Source of the DNA: Bactericera cockerelli
Taxonomy: Eukaryota > Arthropoda > Insecta > Hemiptera > Triozidae
Direction: 5' to 3'
NCBI GenBank assembly: GCA_024516035.1
Contig: CM044956.1
Span: forward strand, 23,844,383 to 23,908,382
DNA length: 64,000 bases
Shown: positions 21,961-33,545 of the stretch, piece by piece
How positions within the stretch are numbered: the stretch's first letter is position 1
Layout of the letters: each line of letters starts with the position of its first letter
Program-made: the position numbers and the translations under genes
The notes under the pieces: model-generated
The model's input: only the letters and a program-made list of their open reading frames with translations
What the model was told of the DNA's origin: nothing
Databases searched by the model: none

Positions 21961-23040
21961 AACTTGTGGCGCCAACAAGTGAGAAAAAAAAACCTACAGG
22001 TCACAGTGGTCAAGGTGGTAATGTTCGCGCTGTGGTCAGGTGGTAGAAGGGTCAGGGTAGTTAGGTTGTCAAGTGGTCGGGTTATTTGGTGGTCAAGGTG
22101 GTAGGGTTAATTGGGTGGTCAAGGTGGTTAGGGTGGTCAGGTGGTTATGTGGTCAGTGGTTAGGGTGGTCGAGGTGGTTAGGTGGTCGAGGTGGTTAGGG
22201 TGGTCGAGGCGGTTAGGGTGGTCGAGGGGTTAGGTGGTCGAGTGTTAGGGTGGTCGAGGTGGTTAGGGTGGTCGAGGGGTTAGGGTGGTCGAGTGGTTAG
22301 GGTGGTCGAGGTGGTTAGGGTGGTCGAGGTGGTTAGGGTGGTCGAGGTGGTTAGGGTGGTCGAGGTGGTTAGGGTGGTCGAGGTGGTTAGGGTGGTCGAG
22401 GGGGTGTTAGGTGGTCAGGGTGGTGCGAGTGGTTAGGGTGGTCGAGGTGGTCGGGTGGTCGAGGTGGTCAGGGTGGTCGAGGTGGTCAGGGTGGTCGAGG
22501 TGGTCAGGGTGGTCGAGGTGGTCAGGGTGGTCGAGGTGGTCAGGTGGTCGAGTGGTCAGGGTGGTCGAGGTGGTTCGTGCGAGGTGGTTAGGGTGGTCGA
22601 GGTGGTTAGGGTGGTCGAGGTGGTTAGGGTGGTCGAGGTGGTTAGGGTGGTCGAGGTGGTTAGGGTGGTCGAGGTGTTTATTGTGGTCGAGGTAGTTTGG
22701 GTGGTCGAGGTGGTTAGGGTGGTCGAGTTGGTTAGGGTGGTCGAGGTGGTTAGGGTGGTCGAGGTGGTTAGGGTGGTCGAGGTGGTTTGGGTGGTCGAGG
22801 TGGTTTGGGTGGTCGAGTGGGTGGTCGAGGGTGGTGAGGTGGTTAGGGTGGTCGAGGTGGTTAGGGTGGTAGGTGTCAGGTGGTTAGGGTGGTCGAGGTG
22901 GTTAGGGTGGTCGAGGTGGTTAGGTGTCGGTGAGTCAGTGGTGGGTGGTCGAGTTGGTTTCGGGATGTCTTGGTGGTCAGGTTGTACAGGTCTCTGTCAT
23001 CGAAGTAGTTTGAGTTGACTGATTTGGACTCTGACGGTAG
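21961..23040 (+). repeat. S18a array 5 (about 52 copies, irregular)
   Basis: The same entry as array 1, but with many single-base losses, mostly in G runs, so the 18-bp register is repeatedly broken. Compare GTGGTAGAAGGGTCAGGG here with GGTGGTAGAAGTGGTCAGGG near 4561. Base-calling error in a hard-to-sequence repeat is a likely cause. Confidence 0.85.
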
Positions 23041-23199
23041 TTGTGGCATGGATGTTCTGAAATCAGTTCTGAAACAAAAGACTAGAATGCAACAGTACCA
23101 AAAATATATACAAAATCAATAAGGAAAATCACAAAATACAAACAGAAAGAGGAAAAAGTAATTTTAGAAAGAGATCATAGAAGCATGCAACATTATCAT

Positions 23200-23233
<34 letters not shown>

Positions 23234-24025
23234 AGAAAATGCAACAAGCTAAGAAAAACAATAATACGCGATGTAACTAGTACTATCTCGTACTATCGCT
23301 TGTAAATTGCTTGTATAAAAATTATTTTTAAAAATATGCAAAAAAAATGCAAATGATATCGAACATGCACAATATATTAAAACTTAATACTAAAACTTGC
23401 CAGGCTAGGTGGACTAGGTGGTCGGACTGGTCTTGGTCGTCGGAATGGTCAGGTCGGGTAGGGTTAACACGATGGGCTGGGTGGTGGAGGAGGGCTGGAT
23501 GGTCGGGGTGGGCTGGGTGGTCGGGGTGGGCTGGGTGGTTGGGGTGGGCTGGGTGGTCGGGGTGGGCTGGGTGGTCGGGGTGGCTTGGTGGCTGCGTGGT
23601 CTAGGTGGGCTTGGTATGGCGGGACTGGGTAGATCTGGTTGGACTTAAATTAGTTCTGAAACGAGAAAAACTAAGAATGCAACAATACAAAATCATGCGA
23701 GAAAGGAAAACCACAATATTGAACAATTACAAAAAAAAAAGTTATAAGGAAGAGAAAAAAACAAGCATGCAACAAAAAAATCATGCAACAATATATAACT
23801 AAAAATGCAACAGGCAAAAAAAAAAAAAAAAAAAAGCGATAATACGCGATTTAACTAGTATTATCTCGTACTATCGCTTTTAAAATGGGTGTTGGGTTGT
23901 AGTGTTAGGCTACAACCCAACACCCTCGGGCTCCTCCACCCCTACACCCGATCCTTTCCTCACCATAATAGAAATTATATACGAAAAACATGCATTCGAG
24001 TTTAAAAAAAATTAGAACATGGAAA
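23041..24025 (+). repeat. Core modules and S18b array 23475-23590
   Basis: Equivalent to 12181-13165. The hairpin is at 23886-23924. A poly-A of about 30 bases lies near 23202-23231. Confidence 0.78.
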
Positions 24026-24029
24026 AAAA

Positions 24030-24540
24030 TCGCTTACATAGTATCTGTTGTTTATCACACTTAATACCTGACACTTAATCGCTTACATAGTATCTGTTGT
24101 TTATCACACTTAATACCTACATGCATTCGAGTTTAAAAAAAATTAGAACATGGAAAAAAATACGCTTACATAGTATCTGTTGTTTATCACACTTAATACC
24201 TGACACTTAATCGCTTACATAGTATCTGTTGTTTATCACACTTAATACCTGACACCTGATCGCTTGTAAAGTATCTGTTGTTTATCACACTTAATACCTG
24301 ACACCTAATCGCTTGTATTGTATCTGTTGTATATCACACTTAATACCTGACACCTAATCGCTTACATAGTATCTGTTGTTTACCACACTTAATACCAGAC
24401 ACCTAATCGCTTGTATTGTATCTGTTGTATATCACACTTAATACCTGACACCTAATCGCTTGTATTGTATCTGTTGTATATCACACTTAACACCTGGCAC
24501 CTAATCGCTTGTATAGTATCTGTTGTTTACCACACTTAAT
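24030..24540 (+). repeat. S49 array with internal junction
   Basis: About nine units. A block of module DNA (CATGCATTCGAGTTT) is duplicated at 24120-24165 within the array, so the array start appears twice. Confidence 0.85.
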
Positions 24541-25309
24541 AAGAAATAGGATAAGAAATAGAAAAAAAGTGATAGACTAGTATTATCTCGTACTGTCGCT
24601 TGTGAAATAGGCGTTGGTGGTAGCCTAACACTACAACCCAACAAAAAGTACTACAAGGAAGAGAAAACGAAGAAGCATGCAACAAAATATAATCACAAAA
24701 TGCAACAGGCAAAAAAGAAGAAAAAAAAAAAAGAAAGCGATAATACGCGATGTAACTAGTATTATCTCGTACTATCGCTTCTAAAATTGGTGTTGGGTTG
24801 TAGCATAATACTACAACCCAACACCCTCGGGCTCCTCCACCCCTACACCCGATCCTTTCCTCACCATATGAAAGATCTTATAAGTGGTATCCTCTACGAA
24901 TATGTATCCCTGTCTTAAAATGAAGGGATGCATATTATAAGGCCTAATCCACTTTTAAAATAACTAATTTACTAATGTAAGAAGAAAACTTGTTTCCAGG
25001 CCACCCAAGAGGTAGAGTTCCAGCCCGTTTTTCTCGACTTCCTAAGTGGTATCCCCTACGATATGTATCCTTAAGTAGAAATGAAGGATACATATTGCAA
25101 GGCCTAATCCACTTTAAAAGAAATAATTTACTAATATAAGAAAAAAACTCGTTTCCAGGCCACCCAAGAGGTAGAGTTCCAGCCCGTTTTTCTACCTTCC
25201 TAAGTGGTATCCCCAACAATATGAATATCTACTTAGAAAAGAAGAATTCATACTGCTAGGCCTAATCCACTTCGTAATAAACTATTTCTTATAAATAAAT
25301 AAAAAAAAA
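24541..25309 (+). repeat. Core module and P157 block
   Basis: Equivalent to 14031-14790. Hairpin at 24788-24826 region with a changed outer pair, then three P157 units. Confidence 0.75.
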
Positions 25310-26000
25310 CTTGTGGCGCCAACAAGTGAGAAAAAAATCTACAGGTCACAGCGGTCGAGGTGGTATGGTTCGTCGAGGTGGTCGAGGTGGTCAGGGTGGT
25401 CGAGGTGGTTAGGGTGGTCGAGGTGGTTAGGGTGGTCGAGGTGGTTAGGGTGGTCGAGGTGGTTAGGGTGGTCGAGGTGGTTAGGGTGGTCGAGGTGGTT
25501 AGGGTGGTCGAGGTGGTTAGGGTGGTCGAGGTGGTCAGGGTGGTCGAGGTGGTTAGGGTGGTCGAGGTGGTTAGGGTGGTCGAGGTGGTTAGGGTGGTCG
25601 AGAGGGTGGTCGAGGTGGTTAGGGTGGTCGAGGTTGGTTAGGGTGGTCGAGGTGGTTAGGGTGGTCGAGTGGTAGGTGGTCGAGGTGGTTAGGGTTGGTC
25701 GAGGTGGTTAGTGTTGTCGAGGGTGGTTTAGGGTGGTCGAGGTAGTGTTGGGTGGTCGAGGTGGTTAGGGTGGTCGAGGTGGTTAGGGTGTCGAGGTGGT
25801 TAGGGTTGTCGAGGTGGTTAGGGTGTCGAGGTGTTAGGGTGGTCGAGGTGGTTAGGGTGGTCGAGGTGGTTAGGGTGGTCGGAGGTGGTTAGGGTGGTCG
25901 AGGTTCTGGTATCGAGTGTTTGGGTGTCTGGTTTGTCAGGTATCTCTGTCACGTGTAGTTTGGGCTGCCTGGTTTGACTCTCACGGTTTGGGCGGATGTT
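25310..26000 (+). repeat. S18a array 6 (about 31 copies; second half irregular)
   Basis: Regular to about 25600, then full of single-base gains and losses. The exit sequence is also corrupted (CAGGTATCTCTGTCACG). The pattern resembles array 5. Confidence 0.85.
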
Positions 26001-26600
26001 CTGAAATCAGTTCTGAAACAAAAGACTAAGAATGCAACAGTACAAAATCATACAAATAAGGAAAATCACAAAATACAAACATTAAAATAAAAAAGTAATT
26101 TTAGAAAGAAAGCATGCAACATTTTCATGCAACAAGCTAAGAAAAACAATAATACGCGATGTAACTAGTATTATGAAGTATTATCTCGTACTATCGCTTG
26201 TAAAAATGTAAATAATATCGGACATGCACAATATATTAAAACTTAATACTAAAACTTGCCAGGCTAGGTGGACTAGGTGGTCGGACTGGTCTTGGTCGTC
26301 GGAATGGTCAGGTCGGGTAGGGTTAACACAATGGGCTGGGTGGTCGAGGTAAGCTGGGTGGTCGGGGTGGGCTGAGTGGTCGGGGTGGGCTGGGTGGTCG
26401 GGGTGGGCTGAGTGGCTGGGTGGGCTGAGTGGCAATAGGAAGAGAAAAAAAGAAGCATGCAACAAAAAAAATCATGCAACAATATTTAACTAAATAATGC
26501 AACAGGCAAAAAAAAGAAAAGAAAGCGATAATACGCGATTTAACTAGTATTATCATGCATTCGAGTTTAAAAAAAATTAGAACATGCAAAAAAATCATGC
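26001..26600 (+). repeat. Core module and short S18b (26335-26435)
   Basis: S18b is fused directly to GCAATAGGAAGAGAAAAAAA, deleting the normal S18b exit and TTCTGAAAC part. The palindrome truncation seen at 16350 is also present. Confidence 0.75.
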
Positions 26601-26604
26601 TTGA

Positions 26605-27349
26605 CCACATGTATAGTATCTGTTGTATATCACACTTAATACCTGACACCTAATCGCTTGTATAGTATCTGTTGTTTATCACACTTAATACCTGACACCT
26701 AATCGCTTGTATAGTATCTGTTGTTTATCAGAGTTAATATCTGACACCTAATCGCTTGTATAATATCTGTTGTTTATCACACTTAATACCTGACATCTAA
26801 TCGCTTACATAGTATCTGTTGTTTATCACACTTAATACCTGACACCTAATCGCTTGTATAGTATCTGTTGTTTATCACACTTAATACCTGACACCTAATC
26901 GCTTGTAAAGTATCTGTTGTTTACCACACTTAAAACCTGACACCTAATCGCTTGTATAATATCTGTTGTTTACCACACTTAATACCTGACACCTAATCGC
27001 TTGTAAAGTATCTGTTGTTTACCACACTTAATACCTGACACTTAATCGCTTGTATAGTATCTGTTGTTTACCACACTTAATACCTGACACCTAATCGCTT
27101 GTAAAGTATCTGTTGTTTACCACACTTAATACCTGACACCTAATCGCTTGTAAAGTATCTGTTGTTTACCACACTTAATACCTGACACCTAATCGCTTGT
27201 AAAGTATCTGTTGTTTACCACACTTAATACCTGACACCTAATCGCTTGTATAGTATCTGTTGTTTACCACACTTAATACCTGACACCTAATCGCTTGTAA
27301 AGTATCTGTTGTTTACCACACTTAATACCTGACACCTAATCGCTTGTAT
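26605..27349 (+). repeat. S49 array, left part (interrupted)
   Basis: About 15 units. The last is cut after GCTTGTAT by the element at 27350. Confidence 0.92.
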
Positions 27350-28095
27350 GGGCGATTACGAACTCCACCTAATTGACCTTTGCATACTCGAACTCCACCT
27401 AAATGAACATTTTCGCATGTCGCACTCCACCGATTTCAAAAAAGGTTGCAATACGAACTCCACCGATTTGTATTTTTCTACACCCCGTATAAGGTTTTTT
27501 TTACTTTAGTTCAGTCATTCTCATGCATAGATTGGAGCTTATATACTTTAATAAATACTAAGAAGGCCATGCCTCAAGAATATAGTAGGGTTAGGTAAAA
27601 TACATAGAAGGCCATGCCTCAAGAACATAGTAGGGTTAGGGATCATACATAGAAGGCCATGCCTCAAGAATATAGTAGGGTTAGGTAAAATACATAGAAG
27701 GCCATGCCTCAAGAACATAGTAGGGTTAGGGATAATACATAGAAGGCCATGCCTCAAGAATATAGTAGGGTTAGGTAAAATACATAGAAGGCCATGCCTC
27801 AAGAATATAGTAGGGTTAGGTAAAAAACATAGAAGGCCATGCCTCAAGAATATAGTAGGGTTAGGTAAAATACATAGAAGGCCATGCCTCAAGAATATAG
27901 TATAGTGCTGACATTACTGTTAGAATTAAATAAAATATATACTGTGTGTCTCCGAATCATAAAATCCATGTTTTCTTCTTTTTACCTAATTCAAAATCGG
28001 TGGAGTAGGTATAATAAAAAAAGGGGAAGTTCCTATGAGACACTTTGAGGGAGTCCCTTTTTCGGTGGAGTTTTCGGTGGAGTTCGATGCTGCCC
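27350..28095. mobile_element. DNA transposon with 8-bp duplication, carrying 45-bp satellite
   Basis: The ends are inverted: GGGCGATTACGAACTCCACC on the left and GGGCAGCATCGAACTCCACC on the right (minus strand). The 8-bp target duplication GCTTGTAT lies at 27342-27349 and 28096-28103. Excision in silico restores S49. At least six copies of ACTCCACC lie near the ends, as transposase-binding sites would. The interior (27561-27905) is the 45-bp repeat also found at 2026-2220. There is no transposase. The superfamily is unresolved, since the 8-bp duplication fits hAT, P or Merlin but the GGGC ends are not typical of hAT. Confidence 0.85.
27561..27905 (+). repeat. 45-bp tandem repeat inside the transposon (about 8 copies)
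   Basis: Units of AGAAGGCCATGCCTCAAGAA plus TATAGTAGGGTTAGG. They alternate GGTAAAATACAT and GGGATMATACAT for the first six units. The minus-strand open frame of 114 residues is a by-product. Confidence 0.9.
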
Positions 28096-28335
28096 GCTTG
28101 TATAGTATCTGTTGTTTACCACACTTAATACCTGACACCTAATCGCTTTTAAAGTATCTGTTGTTTACCACACTTAAAACCTGCACACCTAATCGCTTGT
28201 ATAGTATCTGTTGTTTACCACACTTAATACCTGACACCTAATCGCTTGTATAGTATCTGTTGTTTACCACACTTAATACCTGACACCTAATCGCTTGTAT
28301 AGTATCTGTTGTTTACCACACTTAATACCTGACGT
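28096..28335 (+). repeat. S49 array, right part
   Basis: About five units, one with an inserted base (CCTGCACACC). It ends in the standard exit sequence. Confidence 0.9.
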
Positions 28336-28574
28336 GGGTTGCGTGGTCTGGTTGAGTTGGTTTCCACACCTTGAAATCAGTTCTGAAACAAACTAAGAAT
28401 TCAATATTGAAAAATCATGCAAACAATGTAATCTTCAATAAAGCAATTCTTAAGAGAAAAAAAAGTATGTAAAAAATTTTCTATAAAAAAAATGAATATA
28501 ATTTAGACATGTAGAACCCAATCATGCAAAAAAGGAAAACCGCAAAATATACAAGAAACAGTTAATAAAAACAA

Positions 28575-29630
28575 ACTTGTGGCGCCAACAAGTGAGAAAA
28601 AAAACCTACAGGTCACAGCGGTCGAGGTGGTATGGTTCGTCGCTGTGGTCAGAGTGGTCGAGGTGGTTAGGATTGTTAGGTTGGTCAAGGTGGCCAGGAT
28701 AGTCAGGGTGGTCGAGGTCATTAGGGTTTTCGAGGTGGTCAGGGTAGTCAGGGTGGTCGACGTCATGAGGGTGGTCGAGGTGGTTAGTGTGGTCGAGGTG
28801 GTTAATGTGGTCGAGGTGGTTAGGTTGGTCGAGGTGGTTAGGGTGGTCGAGGTGGTTAGGGTGGTCGAGGTGGTTAGGGTGGTCGAGGTGTTTAGGGTGG
28901 TCGAGATAGTCAGGGTTGTCGAAGTGGTTAGAGTGGTCGAGGTGGTTAGGGTGGTCGAGGTGGTTAGTGTGGTCGAGGTGGTTAGGGTGGTCGAGGTGGT
29001 TAGGGTGGTCGAGGTGTTTAGGGTGGTCGAGGTGTTTAGGGTGGTCGAGATAGTCAGGGTTGTCGAAGTGGTTAGAGTGGTCGAGGTGGTTAGGGTGGTC
29101 GAGGTGGTTAGGGTGGTCGAGGTGGTTAGGGTGGTCGAGGTGGTTAGGGTGGTCGAGGTGGTTAGGGTGGTCGAGGAGGTTAGGGTGGTCGAGGTGGTTA
29201 GGGTGGTCGAGGTGGTTAGGGTGGTCGAGGTGGGTAGGGTGGTCGAGGTGGGTAGGGTGGTCGAGGTGGTTAGGGTGGTCGAGGTGGTTAGGGTGGTCGA
29301 GGTGGTTAGGGTGGTCGAGGTGGTTAGGGTGGTCGAGGTGGTTAGGGTGGTCGAGGTGGTTAGGGTGGTCGAGGTGGTTAGGGTTGTCGAGGTGGTTAGT
29401 GTTGTCGAGGTGGTTAGGGTAGTCGAGGTGGTCGAGGTGGTTAGGGTGGTCGAAGTGGTTAGGGTTGTCGAGGTGGTTAGGGTGGTCGAGGTGGTTAGGG
29501 TGGTCGAGGTGGTTAGGGTGGTCGAGGAGGTTAGGGTGGTCGTGCTGGTCGAGTTGGTTTCGCGATGTCTTGGTGGTCAGGTTGTACAGGTCTCTGTCAT
29601 CGAAGTAGTTTGAGTTGACTGGTTTGACTC
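28575..29630 (+). repeat. S18a array 7 (about 52 copies)
   Basis: Very regular, with one forward frame open for 344 codons. It shares variant blocks with array 4 (GTCATGAGGG; GATAGTCAGGG), but a GATAGTCAGGG-containing block is duplicated here (about 28903 and 29048). Confidence 0.92.
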
Positions 29631-31350
29631 TGACGGAGTTTGGGCTGGATGTTCTGAAATCAGTTCTGAAACAAAAGACTAAGAATGCAACAGTACAAAA
29701 TCATACAAATAAGGAAAATCACAAAATACAAACAGTAAAATAAAAAAGTAATTTTAGATAGAGATCATAGAAGCATGCAACATTATCATGCAAAAAAAGA
29801 AAAGAAAAAAAAAGAAAATGCAACAAGCTAAGAAAAACAATAATACGCGATGTAACTAGTATTATCTCGTACTATCGCTTGTGTAAAATGCTTGTATAAA
29901 AATTATTTTTAATAATATGCAAAAAAAATTCAAATAATATCGGACATGCACAATATATTGAAACTTAATACTAAAACTTGCCAGGCTAGGTGGACTAGGT
30001 GGTCGGACTGGTCTTGGTCGTCGGAATGGTCAGGTCGGGTAGGGTTAACACGATGGGATGGGTGGTCGAGAACTGGTCTTGGTCAGGTGGGACTGGGTAG
30101 GTTAGGTGAGCTGGGTTCTCGGGATGCGCTAGGTGGTCAGGTTGGGTTGACTTGGTGGACTTGGTGGTCGGGGTGGCTTGGTGGCTGCATGGTCTAGGTG
30201 GGCTTGGTAGATTAGCGTGACTGGGTGGATCTGGTTGGACTTAAATTAGTTCTGAAACAAAAAAACTAAGAATGGAACAGTACACAATCATGCGAGAAAG
30301 GAAAACCAGAATATTGAACAATTACAAGAAAAAGTTACTATAAGGAAGAGAAAAAAAGAAGCACGCAACAAAAAATCATGCAACAATATATAACTAAAAA
30401 TGCAACAGGCAAAAAAAGAAAAAAGAAAGCGATAATACGCGATTTAACTAGTATTATCTCGTACTATCGCTTTTAAAATGGGTGTTGAGTTGTAGTGTTA
30501 GGCTACAACCCAACACCCTCGGGCTCCTCCACCCCTACACCCGATCCTTTCCTCACCATAATAGAAATTATATACGAAAAACATGCATTCGAGTTTAAAA
30601 AAAAAATTAGAACATGCAAAAAAATCATGCTTGACCACATAAGATCTGTTGTTTATCACACTTAATACCTGACACCTAATCGCTTGTATAGTATCTGTTG
30701 TTTACCACACTTAATACCTGACGTGGGTTGCGTGGTCTGGTTGAGTTGGTTTCCACACCTTGAAATCAGTTCTGAAACAAACTAAGAATTCAATATTGAA
30801 AAATCATGCAAACAATGTAATCTTCAATAAAGCAATTCTTAAGAGAAAAAAAAGTATGTAAGAAATTTTCTATAATAAAAAATGAATATCGTTTAGACAT
30901 ATGAAAAAAAATATTAAGAGAAATGGGTACTATGATTTTTATGGGAAGAAAATATACCAAGCATGCAACATTAAACCATGCTATATAAAAAACCCCAAAA
31001 ACGGACCAGAAATAGAAAAAAAAAGCGATAGACTAGTATTATCTCGTACTGTTGCTTGTGAAATAGGTGTTGGGTGGTAGCCTAACACTACAACCCAACA
31101 AAAAGTACTATAAAGAAGAAAAAACGAAGAAGCATGCAACAAAGTAGGTATCATGCAACAAAATACAACCACAAAATGCAACAGGCAAAAAAGAAAAAAA
31201 AAAAAAAAAAAAGAAAAAAAAAGCAATAATACGCGATGTAACTAGTATTATCTCGTACTATCGCTTTTAAAATGGGTGTTGGGTTGTAGCATAACACTAC
31301 AACCCAACACCCTCGGCCTCTTCCTCCCCTACAGCCGAACCTTTCCTCAC
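29631..31350 (+). repeat. Core modules, S49 remnant (30640-30725), linker
   Basis: Colinear with 19811-21524, with very few differences. Hairpins at 30479-30517 and 31274-31312. Confidence 0.78.
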
Positions 31351-32035
31351 CATATGAAAGATCTTATAAGTGGTACCCTCTACAAATATGTAACCCTGTC
31401 TTAAAAATCCACTTTTAAAATAACTAATTTACTAATATAAGAAAAAAACTCGTTTCCAGGCCACCCAAGAGGTAGAGTTCCAGCCCGTTTTTCTAACTTC
31501 CTAAGTGGTATCCCCTACGATATGTATTGTATCCTTAACACTTTGTGCGCCAAGCCCAAAATCGTGATTTTCCCCTGGGGCCACGATACAATGGATTGTC
31601 TTTCAATATGCTTCAAAACTAAATAGGTGAAAACCAAGCACACTCTGATCATCCTCAGGAGGCCACGCTTCAAATTCTCAATACAAAATACACAGTAGTG
31701 TGGCCCATACTGAGACACAATGCTTCAAAGAGAGGTCTAGTGTCTCTCAAAATGAGAGACGTGGCCCCAGCGGGAAGTCGCTGTCGCTCATATTGAGCGA
31801 CGTGGCGCACAAAGTGTTAAGTAGAAAATTTCTAATCCACTTTTAAATTACTAATTTACTAATATAAGAAAAAAACTCGTTTCCAGGCCACCCAAGAGGT
31901 AGAGTTCCAGCCCGTTTTTCTACCTTCCTAAGTGGTATCCCCAACAATATGAATATCTACTTAGAAAAGAAGAATTCATACTGCTAGGCCTAATCCACTT
32001 CGTAATAAACTATTTCTTATAAATAAATAAAAAAA
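31351..32035 (+). repeat. P157 block, interrupted
   Basis: P157 units as in other cassettes. The second is split at TATCCTTAA by the element at 31539-31816, then continues as TTAAGTAGAAA. Confidence 0.78.
31539..31816. mobile_element. 278-bp piggyBac-like MITE at TTAA
   Basis: The inverted ends CACTTTGTGCGCCA are flanked by TTAA at 31535-31538 and 31817-31820. Other P157 copies carry the empty site TATCCTTAAGTAG (for example near 4226 and 14548). It contains two short hairpins near its right end, GTCTCTCAAAATGAGAGAC (31742-31760) and GTCGCTCATATTGAGCGAC (31783-31801), each followed by GTGGC. TTAA duplication is the hallmark of piggyBac, and also of a few other groups. No transposase is present. 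Confidence 0.82.
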
Positions 32036-33545
32036 CTTGTGGCGCCAACAAGTGAGAAAAAAAACCTACAGGTCACAGCGGTCGAGGTGGTATGGTTCGT
32101 CGGTGTGGTCAGAGGGTCAAGGTGGTCGTGGTCATTAGGGTGGTTAAGTGACCAGGATAGTCAGGGTGGTCGAGGTCATTAGGGTGTTCGAGGTGGTCAG
32201 GGTGGTCAAGGTGGTTAGGGTGGTCGAGGTGGATATTGTGGTCGAGGTTGTTAGGGTGGTCGAGGTGGTTAGGGTGGTCGAGGCGGTTAGGGTGGTCGAG
32301 GTGGTTAGGGTGGTCGAGGTGGTTAGGGTGGTTGAGGTGGTTAGGGTGGTCGAGGTGGTTAGGGTGGTCGAGGTGGTTAGGGTGGTCGAGGTGGTTAGGG
32401 TGGTCGAGCTGGTTAGGGTGGTTAGGGTGGTCGAGGTGGTTAGGGTGGTCGAGGTGGTCAGGGTGGTCGAGGTGGTCAGGGTGGTCGAGGTGGTCAGGGT
32501 GGTCGAGGTGGTTATGTGGTCGAGGTGGTTAGGGTGGTCGAGGTGGTTAGGGTGGTCGAGGTGGTTAGGATGGTCGAGGTGGTTAGGGTGGTCGAGGTGG
32601 TTAGGGTGGTCGAGGTGGTTAGGGTGGTCGAGGTGGTTAGGGTGGTCGAGGTGGTTAGGGTGGTCGAGGTGGTTAGGGTGGTCGAGGTGGTTAGGGTGGT
32701 CGAGGTGGTTAGGGTGGTCGAGGTGGTTAGGGTGGTCGAGGTGGTTAGGGTGGTCGAGGTGGTTAGGGTGGTCGAGGTGGTTAGGGTGGTCGAGGTGGTT
32801 AGGGTGGTCGAGGTGGTTAGGGTGGTCGAGATTGTTAGGGTGGTCGAGGTGGTTAGGGTGGTCGAGGTGGTTAGGGTGGTCGAGGTGGTTATGGTGGTCG
32901 AGGTGGTTATGGTGGTCGAGGTGGTTATGGTGGTCGAGGTGGTTATGGTGGTCGAGGTGGTTAGGGTGGTCGAGGTGGTTATGGTGGTCGAGGTGGTTAG
33001 GGTGGTCGAGGTGGTTAGGGTGGTCGAGGTGGTTATGGTGGTCGAGGTGGTTATGGTGGTCGAGGTGGTTAGGGTGGTCGAGGTGGTTAGGGTGGTCGAG
33101 GTGGTTAGGGTGGTCGAGGTGGTTAGGGTTGTCGAGGTGGTTAGGGTTGTCGAGGTGGTTAGGATTGTCGAGGTGGTCGAGGTGGTTAGGGTGGTCGAGG
33201 TGGTTATGGTGGTCGAGGTGGTTAGGGTGGTCGAGGTGGTTAGGGTGGTCGAGGTGGTTAGGGGTGTCGAGGTGGTTAGGGGTGTCGAGGTGGTCGAGTT
33301 GGTCGAGGTGGTTATGGTGGTCGAGGTGGTTAGGGTGGTCGAAGTGGTTAGGGTTGTCGAGGTGGTTAGGGTGGTCGAGGTGGTTAGGGTGGTCGAGGTG
33401 GTTAGGGTGGTCGAGGTGGTTAGGGTGGTCGAGGTGGTTAGGGTGGTCGGGCTGGTCGAGTTGGTTTCGGGATGTCTTGTTGGTCAGGTTGTGCAGGTCT
33501 CTGTCATCGATGTAGTTTGGGCTGACTGGTTTGACTCCCACGGAG
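32036..33545 (+). repeat. S18a array 8, longest (about 76 copies)
   Basis: Nearly perfect 18-bp units from 32085 to 33455. Frames stay open for up to 465 codons on the minus strand. A local block of GGTTATGGTGG variants lies at 32885-33060. The absence of coding-like substitution and the openness of several frames argue against a protein. Confidence 0.93.

Larger units (their letters stand above)
21965..32035 (+). repeat. About 10-kb super-unit, copy 2
   Basis: A second copy of the three-cassette super-unit, colinear with 11.43-21.96 kb. It differs in array lengths, in the transposon at 27350-28095 and in the transposon at 31539-31816. Neither insertion is present in copy 1, so both came after the duplication or copy 1 derives from an unoccupied version. 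Confidence 0.75.

Noticed and set aside
32144..33541. Open frames of 455-465 codons on both strands across the S18a array
   Set aside because: The unit is 18 bp and only one frame per strand meets a stop in each unit. Frames on both strands are open at once and encode simple repeats, so these are by-products of the minisatellite.
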